Shown here piece by piece: positions 55,799 to 64,000 of a stretch of 64,000 nucleotides of DNA. The notes beneath the pieces were generated by a model. The model made no database searches and was not told where the DNA came from. It saw only the letters and a list, made by a program, of their open reading frames with translations. Where the stretch lies: the NCBI GenBank assembly GCA_021927905.1, contig BLLK01000032.1, positions 186,001-250,000 of the forward strand, given 5' to 3'. Made by a program: the position numbers and the translations under genes. The stretch's first letter is position 1, and the number at the start of each line of letters is the position of its first letter. The stretch comes from Chaetoceros tenuissimus. Taxonomy: Eukaryota; Bacillariophyta; Thalassiosirophyceae; Chaetocerotales; Chaetocerotaceae.

Positions 55799-57361
55799 TC
55801 ATTGCTGTGCATCGTTTTGTGCAAACTTCCATGAATTAATAGCGCATTTCTTTCTCATCTTGAACTCAATGAGTTCATCTATGACACCAATGACTGCAAG
55901 TATGTTAGCAACTTCTATGCCCTTGACAATAGAGATCATGTAATTATAGTCATTGGATTTTGTATCTTTTCTCACACATGCTCGAGCACAGTGAAATACT
56001 GTGCCAGTTGGTTTCAAGTGTTTGTCTTCTTTACGTCCAAAAATGTTGAACTCGGTTGGTGAATCAATTTCCACTGAGTACAATGGAACGTTGCTGAACT
56101 GATTTTGACCTATACCAGTACACATGTGAAGATGATATCTAGCATTGGAGTCCGGGAATTCACCCTTTACTTTCAGTTCAGCCCAGGCATACAATGGCAT
56201 ATCAACATTCAATCCAATATCGCTAGTTGTCGCAGATGGGATCTGGTCTTGCGCTCTTTTCTTTGTGGAATAAATACGTACTATTGGACGTCCCTTTTTC
56301 GATTTTAATGAGCAAACAAGTAGGGGTCCCACGCTTCCATCACACAAAATTAAAAAGTCTCGTCGACCACTTTTCGCTTTTTTGAAATGATTTCCATGTT
56401 GAGATAATAAAGAAGAATGGTGAGGTTTTGATTCCACTAAGCCCAAACTTCCGCTAAAGAAAAGATTTTGAAAAGAAGATCCATCTACTGCTAATCTTAC
56501 AGCAGGAGTTGTGTCTAACATTGTTGTATATCGAGATATATGAGGTGGAGATGGACATGTGTCATTGGTGTCTATTTCCAAGGTTCGACTTTTCTCTTGT
56601 AAGTGCATATTTAACTCATTCAATGCTTTTGGCAAAGCATATTGCGGAAAATGCAAAAGGAATGTATCTCGATAGAATAAACCCATATTGCAAGGGATCT
56701 TGAGATGCAGACAATATGATTTTTCATTTCTCCTTATTGCAGAATCTGTTGACGTATCCATAGTATTGACTTTCAAATTAAAATCCCAATCATCATCATC
56801 ACAGTCTTCACTTTCTTCTTGGATAGAATATCGTTCATTCATTACAGAAGTTGGACTGAATCCTTTTGTTAACCTATGAATTGGAGATGGACTCTTTGGA
56901 ATACCATACTTGTTGGTGTTACTTATGATAGCAGTCAGAACCGAAAATACACTCGAGTCACCTGAGTCTGTCGAAGATACCGTTTCAACACTAGAGCTTG
57001 CGATAGACGATGAACTTGAATCTTTATTCATTGAACTATGTCTAGAGCCATCCTCCCCTTGATTATATGAAAATCCTCTATTGCGATCATTTCCTAGGTT
57101 CACACTGTTTTCGTTCCACGCAAAATTTTCATCTGTTGGTTCTCTTTGCAATGACTGCTCTACTTCATCCTGATGCATAATTGCCCTACTAACAGCTTGT
57201 GGTTTGATCAAATACTGATCAAATGTTGAAGTGCTGTCCTCGTCAAATGTGTACATAGTGTTGATATCGTTTGCATACAAAATGGTCTCTGACTCTGAAC
57301 GGAATTCATTCATATCACAAGCACATAGCCCAGATTGCTTCAGGCCAAATAGCTTCTCCAT
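55799..57361 (-). CDS. Unrecognised 520-residue protein
   Basis: Single exon; an in-frame stop just upstream of the ATG at 57361 fixes the start. Residues 1-190 are acidic and Ser-rich (DSSSSSIASSSVETVSSTDS). From about 210 to the end the protein looks folded and beta-rich: KSYCLHLKIPCNMGLFYRDT, DFLILCDGSVGPLLVCSLKS, KKGRPIVRIYSTKKRAQDQI, YAWAELKVKGEF and YNYMISIVKGIEVANILAVI. The succession of hydrophobic strands ending in one helix recalls Tubby/LURP-type barrels, but I cannot point to a signature, so this stays a suggestion. No signal peptide. It is convergent with the small gene before it. Confidence 0.7.
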   Translation of the reverse strand: MEKLFGLKQSGLCACDMNEFRSESETILYANDINTMYTFDEDSTSTFDQYLIKPQAVSRAIMHQDEVEQSLQREPTDENFAWNENSVNLGNDRNRGFSYNQGEDGSRHSSMNKDSSSSSIASSSVETVSSTDSGDSSVFSVLTAIISNTNKYGIPKSPSPIHRLTKGFSPTSVMNERYSIQEESEDCDDDDWDFNLKVNTMDTSTDSAIRRNEKSYCLHLKIPCNMGLFYRDTFLLHFPQYALPKALNELNMHLQEKSRTLEIDTNDTCPSPPHISRYTTMLDTTPAVRLAVDGSSFQNLFFSGSLGLVESKPHHSSLLSQHGNHFKKAKSGRRDFLILCDGSVGPLLVCSLKSKKGRPIVRIYSTKKRAQDQIPSATTSDIGLNVDMPLYAWAELKVKGEFPDSNARYHLHMCTGIGQNQFSNVPLYSVEIDSPTEFNIFGRKEDKHLKPTGTVFHCARACVRKDTKSNDYNYMISIVKGIEVANILAVIGVIDELIEFKMRKKCAINSWKFAQNDAQQ

Positions 57362-58313
57362 CCTTTTTTGTCGATTTTATGTAATACTAGTCTAGGAATT
57401 GGCTGGGTTTGAAAAATAAAGTACAATGCATTGGGATAAGATTTGAATAATGGTATCGTGTGACTGTTGTTACCACGTTGAAAATACCTGTAGAAAAACA
57501 AATGCTGGTAACTAAGTTGTACAATACCGCGTTCCGAAAAGCAGTCAGGTCGTGTGACTGTGGAATCGTGAAATATTTTGTATTTCTCATAGATGACGGA
57601 AGCGGGTTCCATGTCAATAGAACATGATCTACATAATAATGTCACGCCTTTGATCTTCAAAAATGGTGCAACCGTTTTTGTGTTTTCCTTAGTTTTGGTC
57701 TAGCATCATCTGAATTACACTGGATGCAAAATTTATAAGATTATACGATAGTAATACATGGGAAAAAGTATACTTTACAATTTCAGCTTCTGTTCATACA
57801 CGAAGTATCTTTCCAGTATACGAGATCAAATAATTCTTTACCTCCCTATTTATCCAAATACTTGCTGCAAGCGAAAGATGCCCCCAAGTAAGAAGAGGCA
57901 ATACTATTCAAGATACCTAAGGCTGTCTAACACATACATACATTCTTTGGAATAGAGGTGAAAAGTATTCTATAAAATGTGAGGGAAACGTACGTACCCT
58001 CTAAGTACAAAACCAAGACTGAGCATAAGTTTGCAGTTTTTAGATAATTTTAGTCGTCTTTGTGAGATTTCAATTCTTACTTTAGGTGCGCCATAGGATT
58101 TCTTTGGCGCACTGCTACCTGAGTTCTTTAATGAAAATGGGAAGAATCCAGTTGTAGTACATATGTTTCCTATTAGCATCTTTATGGAAAGGAAATCAAA
58201 AATACAGACAGTATTTCAACCAAAACATAAGCTTATTGAAAAAGGAGAGAAACAGGAGCACAGGAGAGAGTTTGAATTGAATTGATTTGAAGTGGATATT
58301 CATCGGGGGAAAA
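57362..58313. promoter_or_regulatory. Divergent promoter region
   Basis: About 950 bases between the 520-residue gene (minus) and the silaffin-like gene (plus). A GGGAAACGTACGTACCC near-palindrome lies at about 57981-58000. ORFs of 69 and 106 residues on the minus strand overlap 5' leader sequence and lack support; a TTTTTCTACAG acceptor-like string near 57488 hints at a 5' UTR intron. Confidence 0.45.
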
Positions 58314-61300
58314 ATGAGGCTTAGTTTCAATTGGTTCATCCTGACAGTCTCAGCTGTTGTAAGTGGGGAGAATTCTTATGATAACTTCACAGATACACAC
58401 ATGGAAAAGGAAAATAATATGCACCCAGAATCTTCAGTGACTGTAAGATCAAAATCTACAATTGCAAGAAGACAAGAAGATCGTGCATTACGTCGAAATA
58501 AAGCGGCTGTGAACTTGAATATACAAGCGATGGTTGCTGAAAACATTGCTGTAGATGATAGCAAAGTATGGAAAGGTGTCGGATATGGCTTTGAAATGAA
58601 AAAGAAGTCAAGGAGTAAAGGCAAGGGCAGCAGTTCTTCGAAGAAATCGTCAAGATGTGAAGAAGGATACAGCAAAGGAAAGGGTAGTTCTGATTATTAT
58701 AGAAGTGGGAAGGGAAGTCAAGATTACTATGGCAAAGGAAAGGGCAGTTCTGATTACTATAGTGGGAAGGGAAAGGGTTCAATGAAGACATCAAATCCTT
58801 CTTCGTATATGGATACAAATGCACCCTCTAATGCACCAACTAGGTCCAGCGCTCCATCGTGTTCACCAAGCCCGTCAATTGACTATATTCCATCATTCTC
58901 ACCGTCACCATCAATATCCCCAACGTCCTCACCTTCAATAGATCCATTTGATCTTCAAAATTGCGACACATATAAACTTGAATGGCTTTTTGATCTGAGT
59001 AACTCTTGTATTGACAGCAGTCTCAGCTCGTGCCAATGCTATGATGCAAGGGAACGAATTGACAAAGGTCAGATAACTTGTGGTGTGGACATGTGCCCTG
59101 AAGATTGTGAGGTCTGTAAAGTATGCTTGTATGAAATAGAATGTCCTCGAGCCCCTACGCAATCACCGTCATCATCTCCAACAGTGGCTGGCAGCTCAGA
59201 ACCATCTTCAAAGCCATCAAATGCTCTATCTTCAGTACCGTCAACAAGTCCATCGCATTCACCAACACATGTGACAACGAGTCCTCACCCAACTTCTCTA
59301 CCAAGTTCCGAGCCCACGCCTGTTTTTGATTTGGATAATTGTGACACCTACTCATCCTCGTGGAGGTACGAGTTAATCACCGAAGGCAAATGCACATCTG
59401 CTGAATTGCTTGTAAAAGATGGAGTTATAACATGTGATAGTGTATGTCCAGAAAATTGCGCAATGTGTCAATTTTGTTTGAATACAGCTTTATCCTGTCG
59501 GGAACCAAGTGCAGCCCCAAGTCAATCTCCATCTACATCTTTCCCGACATCGTCACCATCTTTGTCACCATCTAATCGGCCGAGTTCGAAGCCAGTAACA
59601 AGCTTTGATATAGCTGATTGTGACTCATATTCATCTGCATGGAGATTTGAGCTGATTGTTGACGGAAAATGTACATCTGCAGAGAAACTTGTTGACTCTG
59701 GTGCTATCACATGCGAAAGCATATGTCCAGAAGGATGTTCAATTTGTAGCTTCTGCTTGAATACAGTGTTACAATGCCCAGATAGACAAACCACAAGTCC
59801 AAGCATATCACCTTCAGTCACATCCAATCCAACAGTGAGAGCATCTCAATCGCCAACCTCATTATCACCGATATCGTCACCGTCTTTGTCACCATCTAAT
59901 CGGCCGAGTTCAAAGCCAGTAACAAGCTTTGATATAGCTGATTGTGACTCATATTCATCTGCATGGAGATTTGAGCTGATTGTTGACGGAAAATGTACAT
60001 CTACAGAGAAACTTGTTGACTCTGGTGCCATCACATGCGAAAGCATATGTCCAGAAGGATGTTCAATTTGTAGCTTCTGCTTGAATACAGTGTTACAATG
60101 CCCAGATAGACAAACCACAAGTCCAAGCATATCACCTTCAGTCACATCCAATCCAACAGTGAGAGCATCTCAATCGCCAACCTCATTATCACCGATATCG
60201 TCACCGTCTTTGTCACCATCTAATCGGCCGAGTTCAAAGCCGGCGACAAGCTTTGATATAGCTGATTGTGACTCATATTCATCTGCATGGAGATTTGAGC
60301 TGATTGTTGAAGGCAAGTGTACCTCGGCTGCAAAATTGTTTGAAACAGGTGCTATCACATGCGAAAGTACATGTCCAAAAGGATGTACAATGTGTACATT
60401 TTGTTTAGAGGCTGTGAGGTCATGCAAGGAGACAGATATTCCTTCAGTAGCTCCATCACCATCGCCGTCTTTAATTGGAAGTTCCGAGCCATCAGCACTT
60501 GAAAGTTTCGAACCAACTTCACAGCCCACATTCAATCCCACCATAACATTTGATTTACAAAATTGCTCTTCATATGAGGATAGATGGTTACTTGAAGTGA
60601 TTGCTTCAGGACTATGTACTGACGCTATCAATAGAAACGCAAGGGGGGAGATTGGGTGTAAATCCTCTGAATGTCCAGAAAACTGTGCAGTATGCAATGT
60701 ATGTTTAGATCAAATACAATGTCCTGCTACTTCGTCACCTTCCACATTACCCTCGACACCACCAACAAGCATCCCATCGAAGGAATTTAGCGATGGTCCT
60801 TCAGCAACTCCTTCAATTTTTCCGACACTCAGCCCAACTGAAGTACCTACTTTCAAACCATCAAAAGTTGTTTCATCGTTACCTTCATCAAAACCAGTTG
60901 AAGAGCCAACATTCAATTTGGATGATTGTAGTTCATACTCTTCGCAATGGCGATTCGAGCTGATTGTCGAAGGAAAATGTGAATCTGCTGAATTGCTCGC
61001 AAATGAAAATCAAATTACATGTGACAGTGTTTGTCCAGAAGGATGTGCAATGTGTCATTTTTGCTTGAGGTCGGTCTTGACTTGCCCAAATCCAAGTCCA
61101 ACTGTTACCCCAAGCGCATCACCATCAATAGTGACCAACCCACCTTCTGATCCTTTATTCGATCTTCAAAAATGTGATACATATAGGATTGAGTGGACTC
61201 AAAATATTAATGATTCGTGTCTTGATATTCCAGGTCCAAATGATAAAACCTGTCAATGTCCTGATGCTAGACATCGCATAGATAGTGGAGAGATTTCATG

Positions 61301-61817
61301 TGGAAGTGACGTTTGTCCTGAAGATTGCGAAATATGCAAGGTGTGCCTTGACCTCGTAGAATGCCCAAGAGTCCGATCTAGTTCACCGTCAATATCTCCA
61401 TCTTCTACTCCGTCCTCTTCACCAACATTGCAGCCTTCAAACTCTCTCACAAATGCGCCATCTCTGTCACCTTCCACAAGCATACCTACAAAGTCTTCCC
61501 CAACTGCAAAACCTTCAAATTTACCAAGTGATGTATTTGATCTCTCAGACTGCAGTTCCTATGCAAGAACTTGGCTTTTTGACCTGTCAAATACATGTGG
61601 AGAAGATGTGACACATCACAATTTCAATGACAGCTGTCGTGCAATCGACGCCGAGAAAAAGATTGAGAATGGATTCATCACATGTGGTTTAGATAGATGT
61701 CCTAGTAGTTGCCTCATATGTGAGTATGCATTGTACGATGTCCTTGGCTGCAGACCTGCAAGGACAAGAAATCTAAGAAAAAGGCGACAAAGAAAAGTGG
61801 AAGGGAAAAGAATATAA
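58314..61817 (+). CDS. Silaffin-like secreted protein with nine Cys-rich modules
   Basis: Single exon, 1167 residues from the ATG at 58314 (the frame opens at a TTG nine codons earlier). MRLSFNWFILTVSAVVSGEN is a signal peptide. Residues 95-165 are Lys, Ser, Gly and Tyr-rich with repeats SKGKGSS, KGSSDYYRSGKGS and KGSSDYYSGKGKG; such Lys/Ser repeats mark silaffins and related silica-associated proteins. Then nine modules of about 60 residues alternate with Ser/Pro linkers (PSxSPS). Each module is FDLxxCDSYxxxW ... GxITCxSxCPExCxxCxxCL ... C. Modules 1, 8 and 9 form a longer subtype with an extra CQC-DAR segment. The C-terminus is basic (RNLRKRRQRK). It is probably exported to the cell wall or silica vesicle; that is inference from composition. 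Open antisense frames here come from the Ser/Pro codons. Confidence 0.85.
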   Translation: MRLSFNWFILTVSAVVSGENSYDNFTDTHMEKENNMHPESSVTVRSKSTIARRQEDRALRRNKAAVNLNIQAMVAENIAVDDSKVWKGVGYGFEMKKKSRSKGKGSSSSKKSSRCEEGYSKGKGSSDYYRSGKGSQDYYGKGKGSSDYYSGKGKGSMKTSNPSSYMDTNAPSNAPTRSSAPSCSPSPSIDYIPSFSPSPSISPTSSPSIDPFDLQNCDTYKLEWLFDLSNSCIDSSLSSCQCYDARERIDKGQITCGVDMCPEDCEVCKVCLYEIECPRAPTQSPSSSPTVAGSSEPSSKPSNALSSVPSTSPSHSPTHVTTSPHPTSLPSSEPTPVFDLDNCDTYSSSWRYELITEGKCTSAELLVKDGVITCDSVCPENCAMCQFCLNTALSCREPSAAPSQSPSTSFPTSSPSLSPSNRPSSKPVTSFDIADCDSYSSAWRFELIVDGKCTSAEKLVDSGAITCESICPEGCSICSFCLNTVLQCPDRQTTSPSISPSVTSNPTVRASQSPTSLSPISSPSLSPSNRPSSKPVTSFDIADCDSYSSAWRFELIVDGKCTSTEKLVDSGAITCESICPEGCSICSFCLNTVLQCPDRQTTSPSISPSVTSNPTVRASQSPTSLSPISSPSLSPSNRPSSKPATSFDIADCDSYSSAWRFELIVEGKCTSAAKLFETGAITCESTCPKGCTMCTFCLEAVRSCKETDIPSVAPSPSPSLIGSSEPSALESFEPTSQPTFNPTITFDLQNCSSYEDRWLLEVIASGLCTDAINRNARGEIGCKSSECPENCAVCNVCLDQIQCPATSSPSTLPSTPPTSIPSKEFSDGPSATPSIFPTLSPTEVPTFKPSKVVSSLPSSKPVEEPTFNLDDCSSYSSQWRFELIVEGKCESAELLANENQITCDSVCPEGCAMCHFCLRSVLTCPNPSPTVTPSASPSIVTNPPSDPLFDLQKCDTYRIEWTQNINDSCLDIPGPNDKTCQCPDARHRIDSGEISCGSDVCPEDCEICKVCLDLVECPRVRSSSPSISPSSTPSSSPTLQPSNSLTNAPSLSPSTSIPTKSSPTAKPSNLPSDVFDLSDCSSYARTWLFDLSNTCGEDVTHHNFNDSCRAIDAEKKIENGFITCGLDRCPSSCLICEYALYDVLGCRPARTRNLRKRRQRKVEGKRI
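59556..60300. repeat. 324-bp tandem repeat within the silaffin-like gene
   Basis: GCCAGTAACAAGCTTTGATA occurs at 59591 and 59915, and GCCGGCGACAAGC follows at 60239, giving a period of exactly 324 bases (108 codons). The first two units are almost identical; the third diverges after about 60 bases. The unit is one Cys module plus one Ser/Pro linker, so the gene grows by adding whole modules in frame. Confidence 0.92.
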
Positions 61818-61956
61818 TCGGTTTTAACATTCGATTGAATAGTAGTAAAATCAATAGTTTCGATTCATTGTAAAATGAAATTCAGACTAGAATCGTACAA
61901 CCTTCACTTTTAACGTATAAACTTATGATATTTGACAGATTAAATAGGATAATTTT

Positions 61957-64000
61957 TTAACCTGTGTTACCCATTCCGTTCGCAATTCCAGTAATGGACA
62001 CAAGCAACGCATCCTCCAACACTTGCTTCTCTTCAGAGTCATCGCAATTACGTAGTCTCTTCAATATCTCCGCTTGCAAAACATTGCTACAGTCAACGTA
62101 AGGGTTGCGAACTTGAAGCACACGGTTAAGCAACTCATTGGATTCACAGAAAGAAGAGTGGCCGGTAAGATCAAGGATTGCATCTTCAGTAACATTATGG
62201 ACATCTCTGATGTGCGCTCCAAGTTCCTTCGCTTTCTCGTCGTGCACCAAGACATCTTCGTAGTGTCTTGCGATACTAGGCTCTGACTTAGCCAAAACCA
62301 TTTCTACCAAGTCGATTGTGGTGCGGAATGATCCAAACTCATTATACATTTCACGGAATTTATCCCCATCGTCACTGTTCAAAATGGCATTGATCCCTTC
62401 TCCTACACCCAACCATGTTGGAAGATTGTGTCTTGTCTGTGTCCAGGCAAAGTTCCAAGGCTAGGGAAAATTTGAAGATGAGAATAGTACAAAGTTAGGA
62501 CAATCAGAAATGGTGTATGACTTACAATTGCACGTAGACTTTCAACCCCACCAGTAGGATTTCTTTTTGCAGGTCTTGATCCAATGTTCAGATTTGCCAG
62601 CTCCAATTCAGGAGTTGCAGATCTAAAGTATGGGACAAAACGTTCATCCTCACGAACGATTTGACGGTACGCATCACAACTGACATCTGACAATTTATTC
62701 ATCAAATCTCTGTACTCCGCAGTTGGTCTAGCTCTTTCAGTATGCTTTTCGGCACATAACGCAGCTGTATAAATATCAAGACTTCTCTCAGCTCTGTTCG
62801 GATGTCCAAAATTCTGATAAATCATTTCTCCTTGCTCAGTGACTCTAAATTTACCATTAATAGTATCAGGCGCATGGGATAGAATTGCTTTGAATGTTGC
62901 AGGGTTTCCTCCTCTTCCGACAGTTCCACCTGTTGCAATTAAAATGTGTGTACCATGTTATTAGAATATCAAGGTTGCTTACAAAGAAATATATATCACA
63001 ATTCAATTCTCACCTTTACCGTGGAAGAAAACTAGATCAATACCGCTCTCCTTTGCAAGATCAGCCAAAGCTTCCTGGGTTTCATACTGTGCCCAACTTG
63101 CTGCAAGGCGTCCAGCATCCTTCGCCGAATCAGAATATCCAATCATAACCTCGTGCTTTCCATTGATATGTCCTCTGTACACCGGAAGATTAAATAAAGT
63201 CTTCATAGTGCCTGCTGCTCCCTTCAAATCATCAAGAGTTTCGAAAAGAGGCACAACTCTCAAAGGATTTTTCACACCTGCATCAATCTGCAACAAAAGC
63301 ACTGCAAGAACATCACTGGCACTTGTTGCCTGTGAGATTACATAAGCATTCAAACTATCCTCGTGTTGTTCTGCAATCATTTTGAAAGTCTCAAGTGTGT
63401 CTTTTACAGTATCGGAAAATGCTTCGCTATCTTTCCAGTCGGAACGACGAGTAAGTGGTCTCTTGTTTGTCAACTCAGTCTGAAGCCAACTAATTTTGGT
63501 TTCCTCGTCCCATTCTGAATAAGATCCAAGACCTAGATGCTTGGTGATCGCATCCAATGCTTCAGTATGTCTAGTGCTCTCTTGTCTTATGTCAAGAGGG
63601 CACAAAGTCAAACCGAACGCGCTGAGGTTACGGAGTAAGTCCAAAACTTTTCCTTCAGCGGTCAAGTGATTACCTGTCTCACAGAGAGATTTATAAAGCA
63701 CAAGCATCTCATCCATCAATTGCTTCTTTGTAACATAAATTTCATCAATTCCAATAACTTTATCATCTGGTGTTACTCCTTTCTTAACCTTTCTCAGCTC
63801 TTGTTCCGCCCATTCAATAGTTAAACCTAACTTTGCCATCATTGGTGCAAGATATGCTCTGTAAGGTGCGCGTGCATCAGGACCAACCTTTTCACGAAGT
63901 TCATCATTACAAAATGTTGTTGAGAGACGCCCAGTAATTTCACCAAGATCATTTTTCAACAATGTCGCAGCGCGAATTCTATTTCTCAAGCAAACCTCGC
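61957..64000 (-). CDS. PEPC: Phosphoenolpyruvate carboxylase, 3' part (5' end outside window)
   Basis: Three visible exons: beyond 64000-63014, 62929-62526 and 62460-61957, with introns of 84 and 65 bp in phases 1 and 0. The frame is open through the right edge, so the N-terminal half is missing. PEPC adds bicarbonate to PEP to make oxaloacetate. Signatures: VMIGYSDSAKDAGRLAASWA, the catalytic loop FFHGKGGTVGRGGNPA restored across the first intron, FRVTEQGEMIYQNFG, and IPWNFAWTQTRHNLPTWLG restored across the second. The C-terminus ANGMGNTG matches the conserved NTG end. The loop has Asn where most PEPCs have Gly-Pro context (GGNPA against GGGPT). Diatoms carry plastid and mitochondrial isoforms used in carbon flux; the targeting end is not visible. 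Confidence 0.95.

Noticed and set aside
57340-57660. 106-residue minus-strand ORF as an upstream exon of the 520-residue gene
   Set aside because: An in-frame stop lies just before the ATG at 57361, so this sequence can only be leader; an intron in the 5' UTR is possible.
59522-60697. Three minus-strand frames of 101-175 residues with similar repeats
   Set aside because: They are reverse complements of the Cys modules and Ser/Pro linkers; their similarity to each other comes from the DNA repeat, not from selection.

Overview
The window is nuclear DNA of a diatom, most likely a centric species with an A+T-rich genome. The evidence is a fucoxanthin-chlorophyll protein gene with an ASAF-type plastid signal, a silaffin-like secreted protein, short GT-AG introns of roughly 70-150 bp, and closely packed genes on both strands without operons. 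I cannot name the species. About 29 protein genes or gene fragments are supported; 11 of them needed splicing, and I read those exon joins from splice sites and reading phase. No rRNA, tRNA or CRISPR array was recognised.

Layout. 1-9 kb: the 3' part of an unrecognised gene, a secreted Cys-rich repeat protein, and a four-exon SYLF-domain lipid/membrane protein. 9-16 kb: a five-pass membrane protein, a P/U-type cyclin and PEX11. 16-24 kb: a TPR protein, a cyclic-nucleotide-binding/RGS fusion, a RhaT-like transporter and an Lhcf antenna protein. 24-37 kb: an ER-type J-protein with a lectin-like domain, then a rearranged block. In this block a 951-bp direct repeat (26066-27017 and 34352-35302) flanks a ten-exon gene for a hydrolase-adenylation-acyltransferase-carrier megaprotein. 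The left repeat holds a truncated sugar transporter and the right repeat a fragment of the J-protein gene; the intact transporter follows. A 565-bp MITE-like element lies just beyond. 37-49 kb: a choline-transporter-like protein, a membrane-anchored tricorn-type protease, a HAD-like protein, a diatom-type zinc-finger protein, a small conserved protein and an EF-hand FUN14 protein. 49-64 kb: ankyrin/coiled-coil and coiled-coil proteins, a plastid membrane protein, DIM1 rRNA dimethyltransferase, two unrecognised proteins, a silaffin-like modular secreted protein, and the 3' part of PEP carboxylase, which is cut by the right edge.

Most genes are unrelated housekeeping or signalling functions. 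The most unusual locus is the NRPS-like gene at 27126-32790. It joins an FSH1 serine hydrolase, an adenylation domain, an acyltransferase-3 membrane domain and a C-terminal phosphopantetheine carrier. It contains a 21-nt microexon that encodes part of the ATP-binding motif, a GC-AG intron, a perfect 296-bp tandem duplication across an intron, and two apparent one-base losses in A runs. Whether those lesions are real or base-calling errors decides whether the gene works.
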